DNA of 64,000 bases from Pseudomonas alkylphenolica (GTDB lineage Bacteria; Pseudomonadota; Gammaproteobacteria; Pseudomonadales; Pseudomonadaceae). The DNA lies in contig NZ_QJRG01000034.1 in the NCBI RefSeq assembly GCF_004025535.1, positions 558,001-622,000 of the forward strand, given 5' to 3'. A model generated the notes under the pieces. The model saw only the letters and a list, made by a program, of their open reading frames with translations, ran no database searches and was not told where the DNA came from. Made by a program: the position numbers and the translations under genes. This document shows, piece after piece, positions 28,443 to 38,994 of this stretch. The first letter of the stretch is position 1, and every line of letters starts with the position of its first letter.

Positions 28443-29578
28443 AGCTTCTCCGCTGCCTGACGCAGCGTCTCCTCGCGTTTGGCAAAACACAGGCGCACCA
28501 GGCGCTGTTCAGGAATGGGTTGTTGGTAAAACACCGATACCGGGATGGTCGCCACTCCGTGTTCACGGGTCAGCCACAAAGACATCTCGACATCGTTCAG
28601 GTCCGGTCGGATCGCTGAATAGTCGACCAGCTGGAAATAGGTGCCCGGCGTACGGGTGAACTGAAAACGCGACGGTTCGAGCAAGTCGCAGAACAGGTCG
28701 CGTTTGGCCTGGTAGAACGCCGGCAACTCTTCGACATGCTGCGGTTGCTCGGCCATGAAATCAGCCAGCGCCCACTGCAGCGGGGTTACCCCGCAAAAAT
28801 TGACGTACTGGTGCACCTTGCGCAACTCGGCGCTCAGCGCTGGCGGTGCCACCACATACCCGGTCTTCCAGCCGGTAACGTGATAGGTCTTGCCGAACGA
28901 GCTGACCACAAAGGCGCGCGGGTAAAGCCCTTCGTGCGCCAGCACGCTGGCGTGCTGAACGCCGTCGAACACCAGATGTTCGTAGACTTCATCGCTGACC
29001 AGGTAGATATCACGCTCGGCAATCAGCAGGGCCAGCTTGTCCAGGTCGTCGCGACTGAACACGGCGCCACTGGGGTTGTGCGGCGAGTTGAGGATGATCA
29101 TCCGCGTACGTGGGCTGAGGGCATCGGTGAGCTTCTGCCAGTCGATGGCAAACGTGCCATCGCTCAGTTGCACGTGCACACAACGGCCACCGGCCAGTTC
29201 CACAGACGGCTCGTAGCTGTCGTAAGACGGATCGAAGACGATCACTTCATCACCCGCACGAATAACCGCATGGATGGCGCAGAAAATCGCTTCGGTGGCA
29301 CCGGGGGTAATGGTCACTTCAGTATCGGCATCGACACTGACGCCATAGCTGCGGGCAATCTTGATTGCCACTTGCTGACGCAGTGCCGGCAGGCCGGTCA
29401 TCGGGCTGTACTGGTTGTGACCGGCACTGACGTGGCGGCAGACGGCATCCAGCAGTGCCTGCGGCGCGCCAAAATCCGGAAAACCCTGGGACAGGTTCAA
29501 AGCGCCGGTTTGCACAGCGAGCTGGGACATGGTGGTAAAGATGGTCGTGCCGACATTCGGCAACTTGCTGCTGATCAT
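28430..29578 (-). CDS. Methionine/glutamine-type PLP aminotransferase (YbdL-like)
   Basis: Class I/II aminotransferase of 382 residues. The PLP-binding Lys is in 'VSSFGKTYHVTGWKTGYV'; substrate-binding 'LSQGFPDF', 'NSPHNPSGAVFS' and the C-terminal Arg in 'VRLCFAKREETL' are present. It resembles E. coli YbdL, which prefers methionine and aromatic amino acids. Paired with the omega-amidase, it would use glutamine as amino donor to regenerate methionine from its keto acid. ATG 29578 is preferred to the frame's first codon because it gives the family N-terminus. Confidence 0.88.
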   Translation of the reverse strand: MISSKLPNVGTTIFTTMSQLAVQTGALNLSQGFPDFGAPQALLDAVCRHVSAGHNQYSPMTGLPALRQQVAIKIARSYGVSVDADTEVTITPGATEAIFCAIHAVIRAGDEVIVFDPSYDSYEPSVELAGGRCVHVQLSDGTFAIDWQKLTDALSPRTRMIILNSPHNPSGAVFSRDDLDKLALLIAERDIYLVSDEVYEHLVFDGVQHASVLAHEGLYPRAFVVSSFGKTYHVTGWKTGYVVAPPALSAELRKVHQYVNFCGVTPLQWALADFMAEQPQHVEELPAFYQAKRDLFCDLLEPSRFQFTRTPGTYFQLVDYSAIRPDLNDVEMSLWLTREHGVATIPVSVFYQQPIPEQRLVRLCFAKREETLRQAAEKLCAI

Positions 29579-29680
29579 GAAACCCTCTTTCCTGCAGAAC
29601 AATCCGGCTCGAGGCGGCGCGGTCAGAGACCGAGCATAGCGGATTGAGTGGTCAGGAAAAAGGTTGAAACAGTCGCATCG

Positions 29681-29706
29681 GTAGGCGCGGATATATCCGC
29701 GCCTAC
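29681..29706. repeat. Perfect 26-bp palindrome downstream of der
   Basis: GTAGGCGCGGATA followed directly by its complement TATCCGCGCCTAC, between the end of der (29713) and the aminotransferase promoter. It could act as a factor-independent terminator or mRNA-end stabiliser; there is no T-run. Confidence 0.6.
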
Positions 29707-29712
29707 CTGATT

Positions 29713-31173
29713 TCAGCGTTTGTCTTTACGCTTCTTCTCGGCTTTCTTGTGGTGCGACATCAAGCGACGCTTCTTGTTGACCTGGCGGTCGGTCAAGGTG
29801 TTCTTGTTGCCTTCGTACGGGTTATCGCTGCCCTTGTACTCGATGCGGATCGGCGTACCCACCAGCTTGAGCACCCGGCGATAGGTGTTTTCCAGGTAGC
29901 GCGAGTAGGACTTGGGCACCTTCTCGACCTGGTTACCGTGGATCACGATGATCGGCGGGTTCGCACCACCCAGGTGGGCATAGCGCAGCTTGATGCGGCG
30001 ACCGTTGACCATCGGCGGTTGGTGATCGCTGATCGCGTCTTCGAGGATCTGCGTCAGGCGGCTGGTTGGCCAGCGGGTAACGGCCGAGCGGAAGGAGTTC
30101 TGCACCGACTGGTACAGGTTGCCCACGCCAGTGCCGTGCAGTGCCGAAATGAAGTGGATGTCGGCGAAGTCGACGAAGAACAACCGGCGTTCCAGCTCGG
30201 TTTTCACATAGTCGCGTTCGCTCGGCTGCATGCCATCCCATTTGTTCAGGGCGATGACAATTGCGCGACCGGCTTCCAGGGCAAAGCCCAACAGGTTCAG
30301 GTCATGGTCAACCACGCCTTCGCGGGCGTCCATGACGAAGATCACCACGTTGGCGTCCTTGATTGCCTGCAGCGTCTTGACCACGGAGAACTTCTCGACT
30401 TCTTCGTGGATCTTGCCGCGCTTGCGCACCCCGGCTGTGTCGATCAGTGTGTACTTCTCTTCGTTACGCTCGAAGGGAATGTAGATACTGTCGCGCGTTG
30501 TGCCCGGCTGGTCATAGACGATGACCCGCTCTTCACCCAGCATGCGGTTGACCAGCGTCGATTTACCGACGTTCGGACGACCGATGATGGCGATCTTGAT
30601 TCCGTCTTTTTCGCTCGGGCCAGGAATGCGCACCGCTTCTTCGCCTTCGGCGACGTCGGTGTCGATCTCTTCTTCCTTGTCCCGTGGGAAGTCGCTCAGC
30701 ACCGCTTCCAGCAGGTTGTTGACACCACGGCCCTGCGCGCCGGCAACGCCAATGGCATTGCCCATGCCCAATGGCGAGAACTCGGCAATGGCCATTTGCG
30801 GATCGATGTTGTCGATCTTGTTGGCAACCAGGAACGAGCGCTTGTTGCGCTTGCGCAGGTGCTCGGAAATCATCTGGTCAGCAGCCGTCAGGCCGGCGCG
30901 GGCGTCGACCAGGAACAGTACGACATCGGCTTCTTCGATAGCCAGCAGCGACTGCTCGGCCATTTTTTCATCCATGCCGTGCTCGTCACCGGAAATACCA
31001 CCGGTGTCGACCAGAATGAACGAACGGCCTTGCCAGCGTGCTTCACCGTACTGACGGTCACGGGTCAGCCCGGACAAGTCACCGACGATGGCATCGCGGG
31101 TCTTGGTCAGGCGGTTGAACATGGTGGATTTACCGACGTTCGGTCGGCCCACCAGGGCAATTACGGGAACCAT
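29713..31173 (-). CDS. der: Ribosome-assembly GTPase Der (EngA)
   Basis: Double-GTPase of 486 residues needed for 50S subunit maturation. Two P-loops ('[14 protein letters not shown]' near residue 7 and '[14 protein letters not shown]' near 200), two DTAG-type G3 motifs ('VDTGGIS', '[11 protein letters not shown]') and 'NKID'/'NKWD' G4 motifs are present. A KH-like domain and a Lys/Arg-rich tail follow. ATG 31173 follows GGAG at good spacing. It is the last gene of the ndk-side block; bamB lies 116 bases upstream. Confidence 0.97.
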   Translation of the reverse strand: MVPVIALVGRPNVGKSTMFNRLTKTRDAIVGDLSGLTRDRQYGEARWQGRSFILVDTGGISGDEHGMDEKMAEQSLLAIEEADVVLFLVDARAGLTAADQMISEHLRKRNKRSFLVANKIDNIDPQMAIAEFSPLGMGNAIGVAGAQGRGVNNLLEAVLSDFPRDKEEEIDTDVAEGEEAVRIPGPSEKDGIKIAIIGRPNVGKSTLVNRMLGEERVIVYDQPGTTRDSIYIPFERNEEKYTLIDTAGVRKRGKIHEEVEKFSVVKTLQAIKDANVVIFVMDAREGVVDHDLNLLGFALEAGRAIVIALNKWDGMQPSERDYVKTELERRLFFVDFADIHFISALHGTGVGNLYQSVQNSFRSAVTRWPTSRLTQILEDAISDHQPPMVNGRRIKLRYAHLGGANPPIIVIHGNQVEKVPKSYSRYLENTYRRVLKLVGTPIRIEYKGSDNPYEGNKNTLTDRQVNKKRRLMSHHKKAEKKRKDKR

Positions 31174-31208
31174 GCGGCTCTCCACTTCATAAATTCAGAA
31201 AATACAAA

Positions 31209-31229
31209 GGCCGCTGCACTGCAGCGGCC
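31209..31229 (-). terminator. Hairpin after bamB
   Basis: GGCCGCTGCA and TGCAGCGGCC, a 10-bp perfect stem with one-base loop, followed on the minus strand by TTTGTATTTT. This is a probable, partly read-through terminator between bamB and der. Confidence 0.65.
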
Positions 31230-31289
31230 GGAGTTCGGGCGGCACCAGAAGTGCCGCAGCCCGAGGCCTGCACGGCCTCAAGCATAGCC

Positions 31290-32441
31290 TCAGCGGATGG
31301 TAAGCGCCTCGAGCTTGCCGCTGTTGCCGTACACATAGATGGTGTCGCCCACCACCAGCGGACGGGCACGCAGGCCATCGCTGTCGATACGTTCACGACC
31401 CACGAAGCGGCCGTCAACCTGGCTGAGCAGGTGCAGGTAACCTTCCAGGTCACCCACGGCTACATAGCTGGAGAACACTTCCGGCGCCGACAGTTGACGA
31501 CGTGCCAGCGAATCGTTGCTCCACAGGGCGCTCGAGGAGCGCTCGTCGATACCTTCCACAGTGCCCGAAGCCAGGCTCACGTAGACGTTACCGAAACCCT
31601 GGGCCACACCGGTGTAGCTGGACGCATCGCGCTGCCACAGGACCCGGCCGCTTTCCAGGTCCAGGCCGGCAACACGGCCCTGGTAGCTGGTGACGTAGAG
31701 GGTACCGCCAGACAGCAGCAGGCCACCGTCGATATCGACGACACGGTCAAGCTCCGAGCGACCTTGAGGAATCGCCACACGCTGTTCCCACACCGGAACG
31801 CCGTTACGCGTATCCAGCGCGACGACTTTACCAGTCGACAGACCGGCTACGGCCAGGTGATTGGTGACAATCGGCGCACCGGTGCCACGCAGGGTCAACA
31901 CGGCCGGAGTGCTTTCGTAGATCCAGCGGCGATCACCGGTGCTGGCATCCAGGCCAATCACGCGGTCGTCCTGGGTCTGTACCACCACCACATCGCCATT
32001 GCTGGCAGGTGGTGCCAGCACTTCACTGGTCACTCGCGAACGCCAACGCTCTTCACCGGTGCTGGCATCCAGGGCAATCACGTCGCCGCGCAGCGTACCC
32101 AGCATGACCAGGCCATAACCGACGCCAACAGCGCCGGAAACAGGCAGTTCGAGGTCCTTTTTCCAGGCCACGTCACCGTTGTTGCGATCCATGGCCATCA
32201 CTACACCGGTTACATCGGCGGCGTAGATACGATCGTTCTCGATCGCCGGGACCAGCATGTTGAAGGAATCGCCCTGACCGTCACCGATCGAACGACTCCA
32301 CTGCTTCTTCAGGACCACCTCTTCGGTGAACTTGGTCAGCTCGGCCGGAGGCAATTCCTTTTTGCTGTTGCTGCTGCAACCCACGGCCAGAAGGGCCAGG
32401 GTCAGCACTGCTGCATGTTTCCAACCGATCACGTCACGCAT
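31290..32441 (-). CDS. bamB: Outer-membrane assembly lipoprotein BamB
   Basis: Lipoprotein of the BAM complex, 383 residues, folding as an eight-bladed propeller. The lipobox 'LLAVGC' places the lipidated Cys at residue 22. PQQ-like repeats recur throughout ('ALDASTGEERWRSRV', 'GLDASTGDRRWIYE', 'ALDTRNGVPVWEQRV', 'GLDLESGRVLWQRD'). The long upstream extension of the frame is inside yfgM; ATG 32441 overlaps the yfgM stop by 8 bases, indicating coupling. Confidence 0.95.
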   Translation of the reverse strand: MRDVIGWKHAAVLTLALLAVGCSSNSKKELPPAELTKFTEEVVLKKQWSRSIGDGQGDSFNMLVPAIENDRIYAADVTGVVMAMDRNNGDVAWKKDLELPVSGAVGVGYGLVMLGTLRGDVIALDASTGEERWRSRVTSEVLAPPASNGDVVVVQTQDDRVIGLDASTGDRRWIYESTPAVLTLRGTGAPIVTNHLAVAGLSTGKVVALDTRNGVPVWEQRVAIPQGRSELDRVVDIDGGLLLSGGTLYVTSYQGRVAGLDLESGRVLWQRDASSYTGVAQGFGNVYVSLASGTVEGIDERSSSALWSNDSLARRQLSAPEVFSSYVAVGDLEGYLHLLSQVDGRFVGRERIDSDGLRARPLVVGDTIYVYGNSGKLEALTIR

Positions 32442-33075
32442 CCCCTTTGGCCAGGTCGTCGAGCTTGAGTTGCAGGCCACCGATCGCAGCGTCGTCAGAC
32501 AGTGCGGCCTTGGCTTTTTCGTAAGCGGTATGAGCGTCAGTAACACGACCCAGCTGTACCAGCAGGTCGCCCTTGAGCTCTTCACGGCTGGCCAGGAACG
32601 CCTTGTCGGCATCGCCTTCGAGCAGCTTCAGGCCTTCATCGACCTTGTTCTGGGCCGCCAGGACACGGGCCAGACGCTGACGGGCGATTTCGCCCAAGGT
32701 CGCGTCGGCCGGCTTGTCCAGTACCGACTTGAGTTCTGCGGCAGCATCATCGAGCTTGCCAGCCTCGACCGCGACCTTGGCCACGAACAGGCTGCCGTAC
32801 TGCGCATATGCCGTGCCGCCAAACTCGCTCTTGAGCTTGCCGGACAGTTCCGCAACCTTGGCCGCATCCGGTGCGCCGCTAGGCGTCAGGGTGGTTTCCA
32901 GCAGGGCCTGATAGAGGTTCGAGGCACCTTGCGACTGGTTGCCCTGGTACTTCTGGAAAGCTTGCCAGCCGAACACTATCACCAGTGCCAGCAGGCCGCC
33001 GGTTACCAGTGGCTTGCCGTTGCGCTGCCACCAGTCCTTGAATGCCACCAGCTGTTCATCATCGGTACTCGACAC
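32434..33075 (-). CDS. TPR-containing membrane protein YfgM-like
   Basis: Protein of 213 residues with one N-terminal membrane helix ('LVTGGLLALVIVFGWQAF') and a periplasmic TPR domain of the YfgM/AncA family, which assists Sec-dependent export and envelope protein folding. The start is GTG 33075, preceded by AAGGAG at 7-base spacing; the 7 codons before it have no such site. Located between hisS and bamB as in E. coli and other Pseudomonas. Confidence 0.9.
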   Translation of the reverse strand: MSSTDDEQLVAFKDWWQRNGKPLVTGGLLALVIVFGWQAFQKYQGNQSQGASNLYQALLETTLTPSGAPDAAKVAELSGKLKSEFGGTAYAQYGSLFVAKVAVEAGKLDDAAAELKSVLDKPADATLGEIARQRLARVLAAQNKVDEGLKLLEGDADKAFLASREELKGDLLVQLGRVTDAHTAYEKAKAALSDDAAIGGLQLKLDDLAKGDA

Positions 33076-33114
33076 CCCAATACTCCTTTTCACCAAATCG
33101 GCTGTTGACCCGCT

Positions 33115-34404
33115 TCACGCCTGCGCGAGGGAAGCTTCCAGGTGCTCTGCCAGAGCATCCCAGGCAATGTTTTGTTGTTCGCCCTGGCCACGCAGGGGTT
33201 TGAAACCTACCACTTGTTGCGCCAGTTCGTCGTCCCCCAGGATCAAGGCGTAGAGCGCAGCGCTCTTGTCGGCCTTCTTGAACTGGCTCTTGAAGCTGCC
33301 ACCACCGGCATTGACCAGCAGGCGCAGGTTCGGCAGGCGATCACGCAGACGCTCGGCCAGGGCCAGGCCAGCCAGTTCTGCCTGCTCGCCAAAGGCGCAC
33401 AGGTAGACATCCACCTGACGGCTGATCGACTCAGGTACCTTTTCCAGGGTTTCGAGCAGCAGGATCAGGCGCTCGATACCCATGGCGAAACCAACGCCCG
33501 GGGTTGGCTTGCCGCCCATCTGCTCGACCAGGCCATCGTAACGGCCGCCAGCGCAGACCGTGCCTTGCGAACCCAGCTTGTCGGTGACCCACTCGAACAC
33601 GGTCTTGCTGTAGTAGTCCAGGCCACGCACCAGCTTGGTGTTGATCACGAAGGGGATGCCGGCAGCGTCCAGACGGGCCTTGAGCCCCTCGAAGTGCACG
33701 CGCGATTCTTCGTCCAGGTAATCTTCGAGCTTCGGCGCACCGACCAAAGCCGCCTGGGTATTGGCGTCCTTGCTGTCGAGGATGCGCAGCGGGTTGCTCT
33801 TCAGGCGACGCTGGCTGTCTTCGTCCAGTTGTTCCAGACGCGCCGAGAGGAACTCGACCAGCGCGTCACGGTAGCGTGCACGGGCTTCGCTGGTGCCCAG
33901 GCTGTTGAGCTCGAGCTTGACCGCGTCGCGAATGCCCAACAGGCCCCACAGGCGCCAGGTCAGGACGATCAACTCGGCGTCGATATCCGGACCGTCGAGG
34001 TTGAACACCTCCAGTCCGATCTGGTGGAACTGGCGGTAGCGGCCTTTCTGCGGACGCTCGTGGCGGAACATCTGGCCGATGTACCAGAGCTTCTGCACCT
34101 GGCCACCACCGCTGATGCCGTGCTCGAGCACTGCACGTACACAAGCCGCGGTGCCTTCCGGACGCAAGGTCAGGGAATCGCCATTGCGGTCGGCAAAGGT
34201 GTACATCTCTTTTTCAACGATGTCGGTCACTTCACCGATCGAGCGCTTGAACAGCTCGGTCGGCTCGACAATCGGCGTGCGGATCTGGCGATAGCCGTAG
34301 CTGTCCAGCAGACCGGCCACGGTGCTCTCGAAATAGCGCCACAGCGGCGTCTGCTCGGGCAGGATGTCGTTCATGCCACGGATGGCTTGTAGCGATTTGC
34401 TCAC
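33115..34404 (-). CDS. hisS: Histidyl-tRNA synthetase
   Basis: Class II synthetase of 429 residues. Motif 2 is '[20 protein letters not shown]'; the His-specific motifs are '[16 protein letters not shown]' and motif 3 '[16 protein letters not shown]'; '[16 protein letters not shown]' is intact. It starts with GTG behind AAGGA, as judged by the conserved N-terminus '[17 protein letters not shown]'. Lies 24 bases after ispG and 39 before yfgM in one operon. Confidence 0.97.
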   Translation of the reverse strand: MSKSLQAIRGMNDILPEQTPLWRYFESTVAGLLDSYGYRQIRTPIVEPTELFKRSIGEVTDIVEKEMYTFADRNGDSLTLRPEGTAACVRAVLEHGISGGGQVQKLWYIGQMFRHERPQKGRYRQFHQIGLEVFNLDGPDIDAELIVLTWRLWGLLGIRDAVKLELNSLGTSEARARYRDALVEFLSARLEQLDEDSQRRLKSNPLRILDSKDANTQAALVGAPKLEDYLDEESRVHFEGLKARLDAAGIPFVINTKLVRGLDYYSKTVFEWVTDKLGSQGTVCAGGRYDGLVEQMGGKPTPGVGFAMGIERLILLLETLEKVPESISRQVDVYLCAFGEQAELAGLALAERLRDRLPNLRLLVNAGGGSFKSQFKKADKSAALYALILGDDELAQQVVGFKPLRGQGEQQNIAWDALAEHLEASLAQA

Positions 34405-34428
34405 AGAAAATCCTTACGAATCTGGGTG

Positions 34429-35538
34429 TCAGCCACGCGCGATCAATGTCGCGTCAGCTTCGGCCTTTTCGGCCGCTTTCTGGCGGATGAGCTTTTCCAG
34501 CTCATCGACCAGGTTGTCATTAGTCAGCTTCTGCGCTGGCTTGCCGTCGATGTAGATCAGGTTCGGCGTGCCGCCGGTAAGCCCGACATGGGCTTCCTTG
34601 GCTTCACCAGGACCATTGACCACGCAGCCGATCACGGCGACGTCCATCGGTACCAGCAGGTCTTCCAGGCGTCCTTCCAGCTCGTTCATGGTCTTGACCA
34701 CATCGAAGTTCTGCCGAGAGCAGCTCGGGCAGGCGATGAAGTTGATACCACGCGAACGCAGGTGCAGGGACTTGAGGATGTCGTAACCGACTTTCACTTC
34801 CTCGACCGGGTCAGCTGCCAGGGAGATGCGGATAGTATCGCCAATGCCGTCGGCAAGCAGCATACCGAGGCCGACCGCAGATTTCACCGTACCCGAACGC
34901 AGGCCACCGGCTTCGGTGATGCCCAGGTGCAACGGCTGGATGATCTGCTTGGCCAGCAGGCGATAGGCTTCGACGGCCATGAACACATCGGAGGCCTTGA
35001 CGCTGACCTTGAAGTCCTGGAAATCCAGGCGATCAAGGTGTTCGACATGACGCAGGGCCGACTCGACCAGCGCGGCGGGTGTCGGCTCGCCATATTTCTT
35101 CTGCAGGTCTTTTTCCAGGGAACCGGCGTTGACGCCGATGCGGATCGGAATACCGCGGTCACGGGCAGCATCGACCACCGCACGCACGCGGTCTTCGCGA
35201 CCGATGTTGCCCGGGTTGATCCGCAGGCAGTCGACACCCAGCTCGGCAACGCGCAGGGCAATGCGGTAGTCGAAGTGAATGTCGGCGACCAGCGGCACGC
35301 TGACCAGTTTCTTGATACGACCGAAAGCCTCGGCCGCATCCATATCCGGTACCGAGACACGGACAATGTCGACACCGGCATCAACCAGGCGGTTGATCTG
35401 CGCCACGGTGGCGGCGACATCATTGGTGTCGGTGTTGGTCATGCTCTGGACGGCGATGGGCGCATCGCCGCCGACTGGCACATTACCTACCCAGATTTTT
35501 CGAGATTCGCGACGCTTGATCGGAGATTCGCCGTGCAT
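34429..35538 (-). CDS. ispG: 4-hydroxy-3-methylbut-2-enyl diphosphate synthase
   Basis: Iron-sulfur enzyme of the MEP isoprenoid pathway (GcpE), 369 residues. An N-terminal TIM barrel ('[20 protein letters not shown]') is followed by the [4Fe-4S] domain, whose Cys lie in '[13 protein letters not shown]' and '[13 protein letters not shown]'. It sits 3 bases after rodZ. It depends on the Isc machinery encoded a few kilobases away. Confidence 0.97.
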   Translation of the reverse strand: MHGESPIKRRESRKIWVGNVPVGGDAPIAVQSMTNTDTNDVAATVAQINRLVDAGVDIVRVSVPDMDAAEAFGRIKKLVSVPLVADIHFDYRIALRVAELGVDCLRINPGNIGREDRVRAVVDAARDRGIPIRIGVNAGSLEKDLQKKYGEPTPAALVESALRHVEHLDRLDFQDFKVSVKASDVFMAVEAYRLLAKQIIQPLHLGITEAGGLRSGTVKSAVGLGMLLADGIGDTIRISLAADPVEEVKVGYDILKSLHLRSRGINFIACPSCSRQNFDVVKTMNELEGRLEDLLVPMDVAVIGCVVNGPGEAKEAHVGLTGGTPNLIYIDGKPAQKLTNDNLVDELEKLIRQKAAEKAEADATLIARG

Positions 35539-35541
35539 GAC

Positions 35542-36588
35542 TTATTGTCCCAACTTCAGGCGAGCAGTCTCGCCACTGGTAAACGGCGCAACGTCAACAG
35601 GCTGGCCGTTGTAGCTGACCTGTGCGCCCCGGGCAAAGCCCAGGCGTACCGCAAACGGCGGCTTGCCGGTCAGGTCCAGGCTGTCGCCCTTGCGCTTGAT
35701 GGCGCTGAACAGCACCTTGCCGTTGCCGTCGGTGACCGAGGTCCAGCAATCGGCGGTGAATTGCATATGCAGCTGGCCACTACCGGCAGCTGCAGGGGCC
35801 GCGGCCGCTGGTGCCGGCGCGGCGAGCGGCGCACTGGCAACCACCACAGGTGCCACCGGAGCTGCTGGTACTGCCGCTGCGGGTGCGGCTACCGGAGCCA
35901 CTGGAGCCACCGGAGTGACTGGAGTGACTGGGGCAACAGGAGCGCTGGTGGCCGGAACAGCTGGCGTGCTGGCTGGCGCTTCAGGTGCGGCTTCGCCTGA
36001 TTCGCTAGCGGCGGGTGCCTGCTCCAGGTTCAACGGCGTGCTTTCCGGTTGCTGCGCGGCACTGACAGCCTGGTCTTCCGGCTCGTCCAGCGGGTGGATC
36101 TGGGTGGTGCCGTCGGCGCTTTCAACTTCGACATGCTCAAGGGCCATGTTGACCAGGTCGCGGCTGCGCTGGCTGCTCTGGTCTTGCCACCAGAAGAAGC
36201 CACCGCCAATCACCACCACCAACAGCAGCAGGCTGACAATGCGCAGGATGTTGTGCGACAGGCGGACCGGCTCTTCGATCCGGCCCAGCGCGTGCACGTC
36301 GCTGCCCTGGGCGTGAGTGCCGGTACATTGGTCGAAGGCTTGCACCAGGGCTGCCTGGTCCATGTCCAGCAACTTGGCGTAGGCGCGAATGTAACCACGG
36401 GCAAAGGTATGCCCAGGCAGCTTGTCGAAGGCGCCGGCCTCAAGGTTGTTCAGAGAACTTACGGTCAGGTTGAGCTTGCGGGCCACTTCGGCCTGGGACC
36501 AGTCCCTGCTCTCACGGGCCTGACGCAGAGTCTCACCGGGGTTCTCGCGAGTCGCTGCTGCTGCTTCGGGATGCGCCGCTTTCATCAT
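35542..36588 (-). CDS. rodZ: Cell-shape protein RodZ
   Basis: Bitopic membrane protein of 348 residues linking MreB to the wall synthesis machinery. An N-terminal helix-turn-helix (Xre/HTH_25: 'LRQARESRDWSQAEVARKLN') is followed by a basic segment and one helix near residues 113-130 ('ILRIVSLLLLVVVIGGGFFW'). A long Pro/Ala/Val-rich periplasmic linker (about 195-265) precedes the C-terminal DUF4115 domain. The start has two ATGs in tandem overlapping the pilF stop; the second (36585) has better spacing from GGAG. The linker is coded by 9-base repeats near 35894-35947. Confidence 0.92.
   Translation of the reverse strand: MMKAAHPEAAAATRENPGETLRQARESRDWSQAEVARKLNLTVSSLNNLEAGAFDKLPGHTFARGYIRAYAKLLDMDQAALVQAFDQCTGTHAQGSDVHALGRIEEPVRLSHNILRIVSLLLLVVVIGGGFFWWQDQSSQRSRDLVNMALEHVEVESADGTTQIHPLDEPEDQAVSAAQQPESTPLNLEQAPAASESGEAAPEAPASTPAVPATSAPVAPVTPVTPVAPVAPVAAPAAAVPAAPVAPVVVASAPLAAPAPAAAAPAAAGSGQLHMQFTADCWTSVTDGNGKVLFSAIKRKGDSLDLTGKPPFAVRLGFARGAQVSYNGQPVDVAPFTSGETARLKLGQ
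35894..35947. repeat. Six 9-base repeat units inside rodZ
   Basis: Units such as GGAGCCACT, GGAGCCACC, GGAGTGACT, GGAGTGACT and GGGGCAACA follow each other in phase, coding the 'VTPVTPVAPVAPV' part of the periplasmic linker. Two units are identical. Slippage here would change linker length without breaking the frame. Confidence 0.7.
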
Positions 36589-37343
36589 TGCTCCGACAGG
36601 TATTGCTGATATTCCGGCGTACCGGGATAAAGTCGTTGTAATTGCAGGCCCAGCTCGGTGGCCTTGTTCCGTTCTTCGAAGACATCGGCCAGGCGACTGC
36701 CCAGCAGCAAACTGCGGGCACTGTGGTCGCTCAGCTGGCTGAAACGATCGTAGTAGTCACGGGCCGGCACATAATGCCTGTCTTCGTAAGACAACTCAGC
36801 CATTTCCAACAACGCGCGTGGTTGTTGTTGATTGAGTCGCAAAGCTTTTACCAGGTATTCCTGGGCCTGATCACGCTGCCCGAGCCTCAAGGCGGTCAGA
36901 CCGAGGCTCTCGAATACCCGGGAACGTTCAGGATACAGCGTATCGGCCGCTGCTTGGGCAAACATCTGCTGTGCCTGAGCGTATTGCCCCTGAGCATAAA
37001 GGAAACTGCCGTAATTGTTACGGATCCGCGTATCGTCCGGTGTGCTTTTCAGCGCAATCAGGTAGTGCTTTTCTGCCAGTACCGGTTCATCTTCTGCCTG
37101 ATACACCAAAGCCAGGGCCGCATGGGCTGCGGCATCCTGGCTATTGAGGTCCAGCGCTTTTTTCAGCGGCCCTTTGGCCTGCTCGGTCAAACCTTGTTGC
37201 AAATAACCTGACGCCAACTGCACGTAAGCCTGTCCGGCTTGCGCACGCCCTTCGCGCCCTGCCAGCGTGTCCGAACTCCCGCCGGACACGCAACCTGCAA
37301 GCAGGGCGAGCGACAGGATCGACAGCGCAGCGCGCAAGGTCAT
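36585..37343 (-). CDS. pilF: Type IV pilus assembly lipoprotein PilF (PilW)
   Basis: Pilotin lipoprotein of 252 residues needed for assembly of the PilQ secretin. The lipobox 'LLAGC' puts the lipidated Cys at residue 18; six TPR-like units follow. ATG 37343 is behind GAGG; the frame's 18 extra upstream codons reach into rlmN and are rejected. It lies between rlmN and rodZ, the standard arrangement in Pseudomonas. Confidence 0.94.
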   Translation of the reverse strand: MTLRAALSILSLALLAGCVSGGSSDTLAGREGRAQAGQAYVQLASGYLQQGLTEQAKGPLKKALDLNSQDAAAHAALALVYQAEDEPVLAEKHYLIALKSTPDDTRIRNNYGSFLYAQGQYAQAQQMFAQAAADTLYPERSRVFESLGLTALRLGQRDQAQEYLVKALRLNQQQPRALLEMAELSYEDRHYVPARDYYDRFSQLSDHSARSLLLGSRLADVFEERNKATELGLQLQRLYPGTPEYQQYLSEQ

Positions 37344-37356
37344 GGAGGTCCTCTCT

Positions 37357-38502
37357 TCAGTTCCGAACGGCGCTGTCTTGCATCTCGCCGTCGGCATTCA
37401 ACTGACGCACGGCAATATAGCGCTCGCTGCGGCGGGTACGGTCCATGACCTGGCCGACCAGCTGGCCACACGCTGCGTCGATGTCCTCACCACGGGTGGT
37501 GCGCACCGTCACGTTGTAGCCTGCATGATGCAAGTGGTCCTGGAAGCGGCGGATGGCGTTGTTGCTTGGCCGCTCGTAACCGGAATGCGGGAATGGGTTA
37601 AACGGGATCAAGTTGATCTTGCACGGCACGTTCTTGAGCAGCTCGGCCATTTCCACGGCATGTTCGAGCTTGTCGTTGACGTCCTTGAGCAAGGTGTACT
37701 CGATGGTCAGCACACGCTTCTCGCCCAGCTCGGACATGTAACGCATGCACGACTCGAGCAGGACCTTGAGCGGGTACTTCTTGTTGATTGGCACCAACTC
37801 GTTGCGCAGCGCATCGTTTGGCGCGTGCAGCGACAGGGCCAGGGACACGTCGATGTGCTTGGCCAACTCATCGATCATCGGTACCACGCCGGAGGTGGAC
37901 AGTGTCACCCGGCGCTTGGAAATGCCGTAACCGAGGTCGTCCATCATCAGGTGCATGGCGGCGACCACGTTGTCGAAGTTCAGCAGTGGCTCGCCCATGC
38001 CCATCATCACCACGTTGGTGATGGCGCGGTCGATGGTGGCGGGAATGCTGCCGAACGACTTGTTGGCAATCCACACCTGGCCGATCACTTCGGCGGCGGT
38101 GAGGTTGCTGTTGAATCCTTGCTTGCCGGTGGAGCAGAAACTGCAATCCAGGGCGCAACCGGCCTGGGACGAGACACACAACGTGCCACGCTTGCCCTGG
38201 GGGATGTACACGGTCTCGACGCAGCTACCGGACGCCACGCGCACCACCCATTTACGGGTGCCGTCGCTGGAGATGTCCTCGCTGACCACTTCCGGACCGC
38301 GAATCTCGGCAACAGCCTTGAGCTTTTCGCGCAAGGCCTTGCCGACATTCGTCATGGCGTCGAAATCGTCGACACCAAAGTGGTGAATCCATTTCATTAC
38401 CTGACCGGCACGGAAACGCTTCTCCCCGATAGAGTCGAAGAATTTTTCCATTTCCGGCTGGGTTAGCCCCAACAGGTTAGTTTTGCCAGTCGATGTCGTC
38501 AT
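37357..38502 (-). CDS. rlmN: 23S rRNA A2503 / tRNA A37 C2-methyltransferase RlmN
   Basis: Radical-SAM methyltransferase of 381 residues. The cluster-binding motif is '[14 protein letters not shown]'; '[13 protein letters not shown]' binds SAM, and the two methyl-transfer Cys are in 'GSCVET' and near the C-terminus ('[15 protein letters not shown]'). Intact and full length. Lies 14 bases before pilF. Confidence 0.97.
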   Translation of the reverse strand: MTTSTGKTNLLGLTQPEMEKFFDSIGEKRFRAGQVMKWIHHFGVDDFDAMTNVGKALREKLKAVAEIRGPEVVSEDISSDGTRKWVVRVASGSCVETVYIPQGKRGTLCVSSQAGCALDCSFCSTGKQGFNSNLTAAEVIGQVWIANKSFGSIPATIDRAITNVVMMGMGEPLLNFDNVVAAMHLMMDDLGYGISKRRVTLSTSGVVPMIDELAKHIDVSLALSLHAPNDALRNELVPINKKYPLKVLLESCMRYMSELGEKRVLTIEYTLLKDVNDKLEHAVEMAELLKNVPCKINLIPFNPFPHSGYERPSNNAIRRFQDHLHHAGYNVTVRTTRGEDIDAACGQLVGQVMDRTRRSERYIAVRQLNADGEMQDSAVRN

Positions 38503-38530
38503 GGATTCACCCTCACCCGTAAGCTTTCGC

Positions 38531-38956
38531 TTAGCGAGTGGTTACCTCGGTAGCTGCGAAGAAGTAAGCGATTTCGCGAGCAGCAGCGGCTTCGGAGTCC
38601 GAACCGTGAACGGCGTTGGCGTCGATGGACTCGGCGAAGTCGGCGCGGATGGTGCCTGGAGCAGCTTCTTTAGGGTTGGTAGCGCCCATCAGCTCACGGT
38701 TCAGAGCGATGGCGTTTTCGCCTTCCAGAACCTGAACGACAACTGGACCGGAGGTCATGAAAGCAACCAGGTCGCCGAAGAAACCACGGGCGCTGTGCTC
38801 AGCGTAGAAGCCTTCGGCTTCGGCCTTGGACAGTTGCTTGATTTTCGAGGCAACGATTTTCAGGCCGGCGTCTTCGAAGCGGGTGGTGATCTTGCCGATC
38901 ACGTTTTTAGCAACGGCGTCAGGCTTGATGATCGAGAAAGTACGTTGAACAGCCAT
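38531..38956 (-). CDS. ndk: Nucleoside diphosphate kinase
   Basis: Enzyme of 141 residues balancing NTP pools. The phosphorylated His is in '[20 protein letters not shown]'; '[11 protein letters not shown]' is the N-terminal signature. First gene after the isc operon, with a consensus -10 inside the isc terminator. Confidence 0.98.
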   Translation of the reverse strand: MAVQRTFSIIKPDAVAKNVIGKITTRFEDAGLKIVASKIKQLSKAEAEGFYAEHSARGFFGDLVAFMTSGPVVVQVLEGENAIALNRELMGATNPKEAAPGTIRADFAESIDANAVHGSDSEAAAAREIAYFFAATEVTTR

Positions 38957-38994
38957 GGTGTAACTCCAGAAACGTTAAGTGAAGCGAAAAATTA

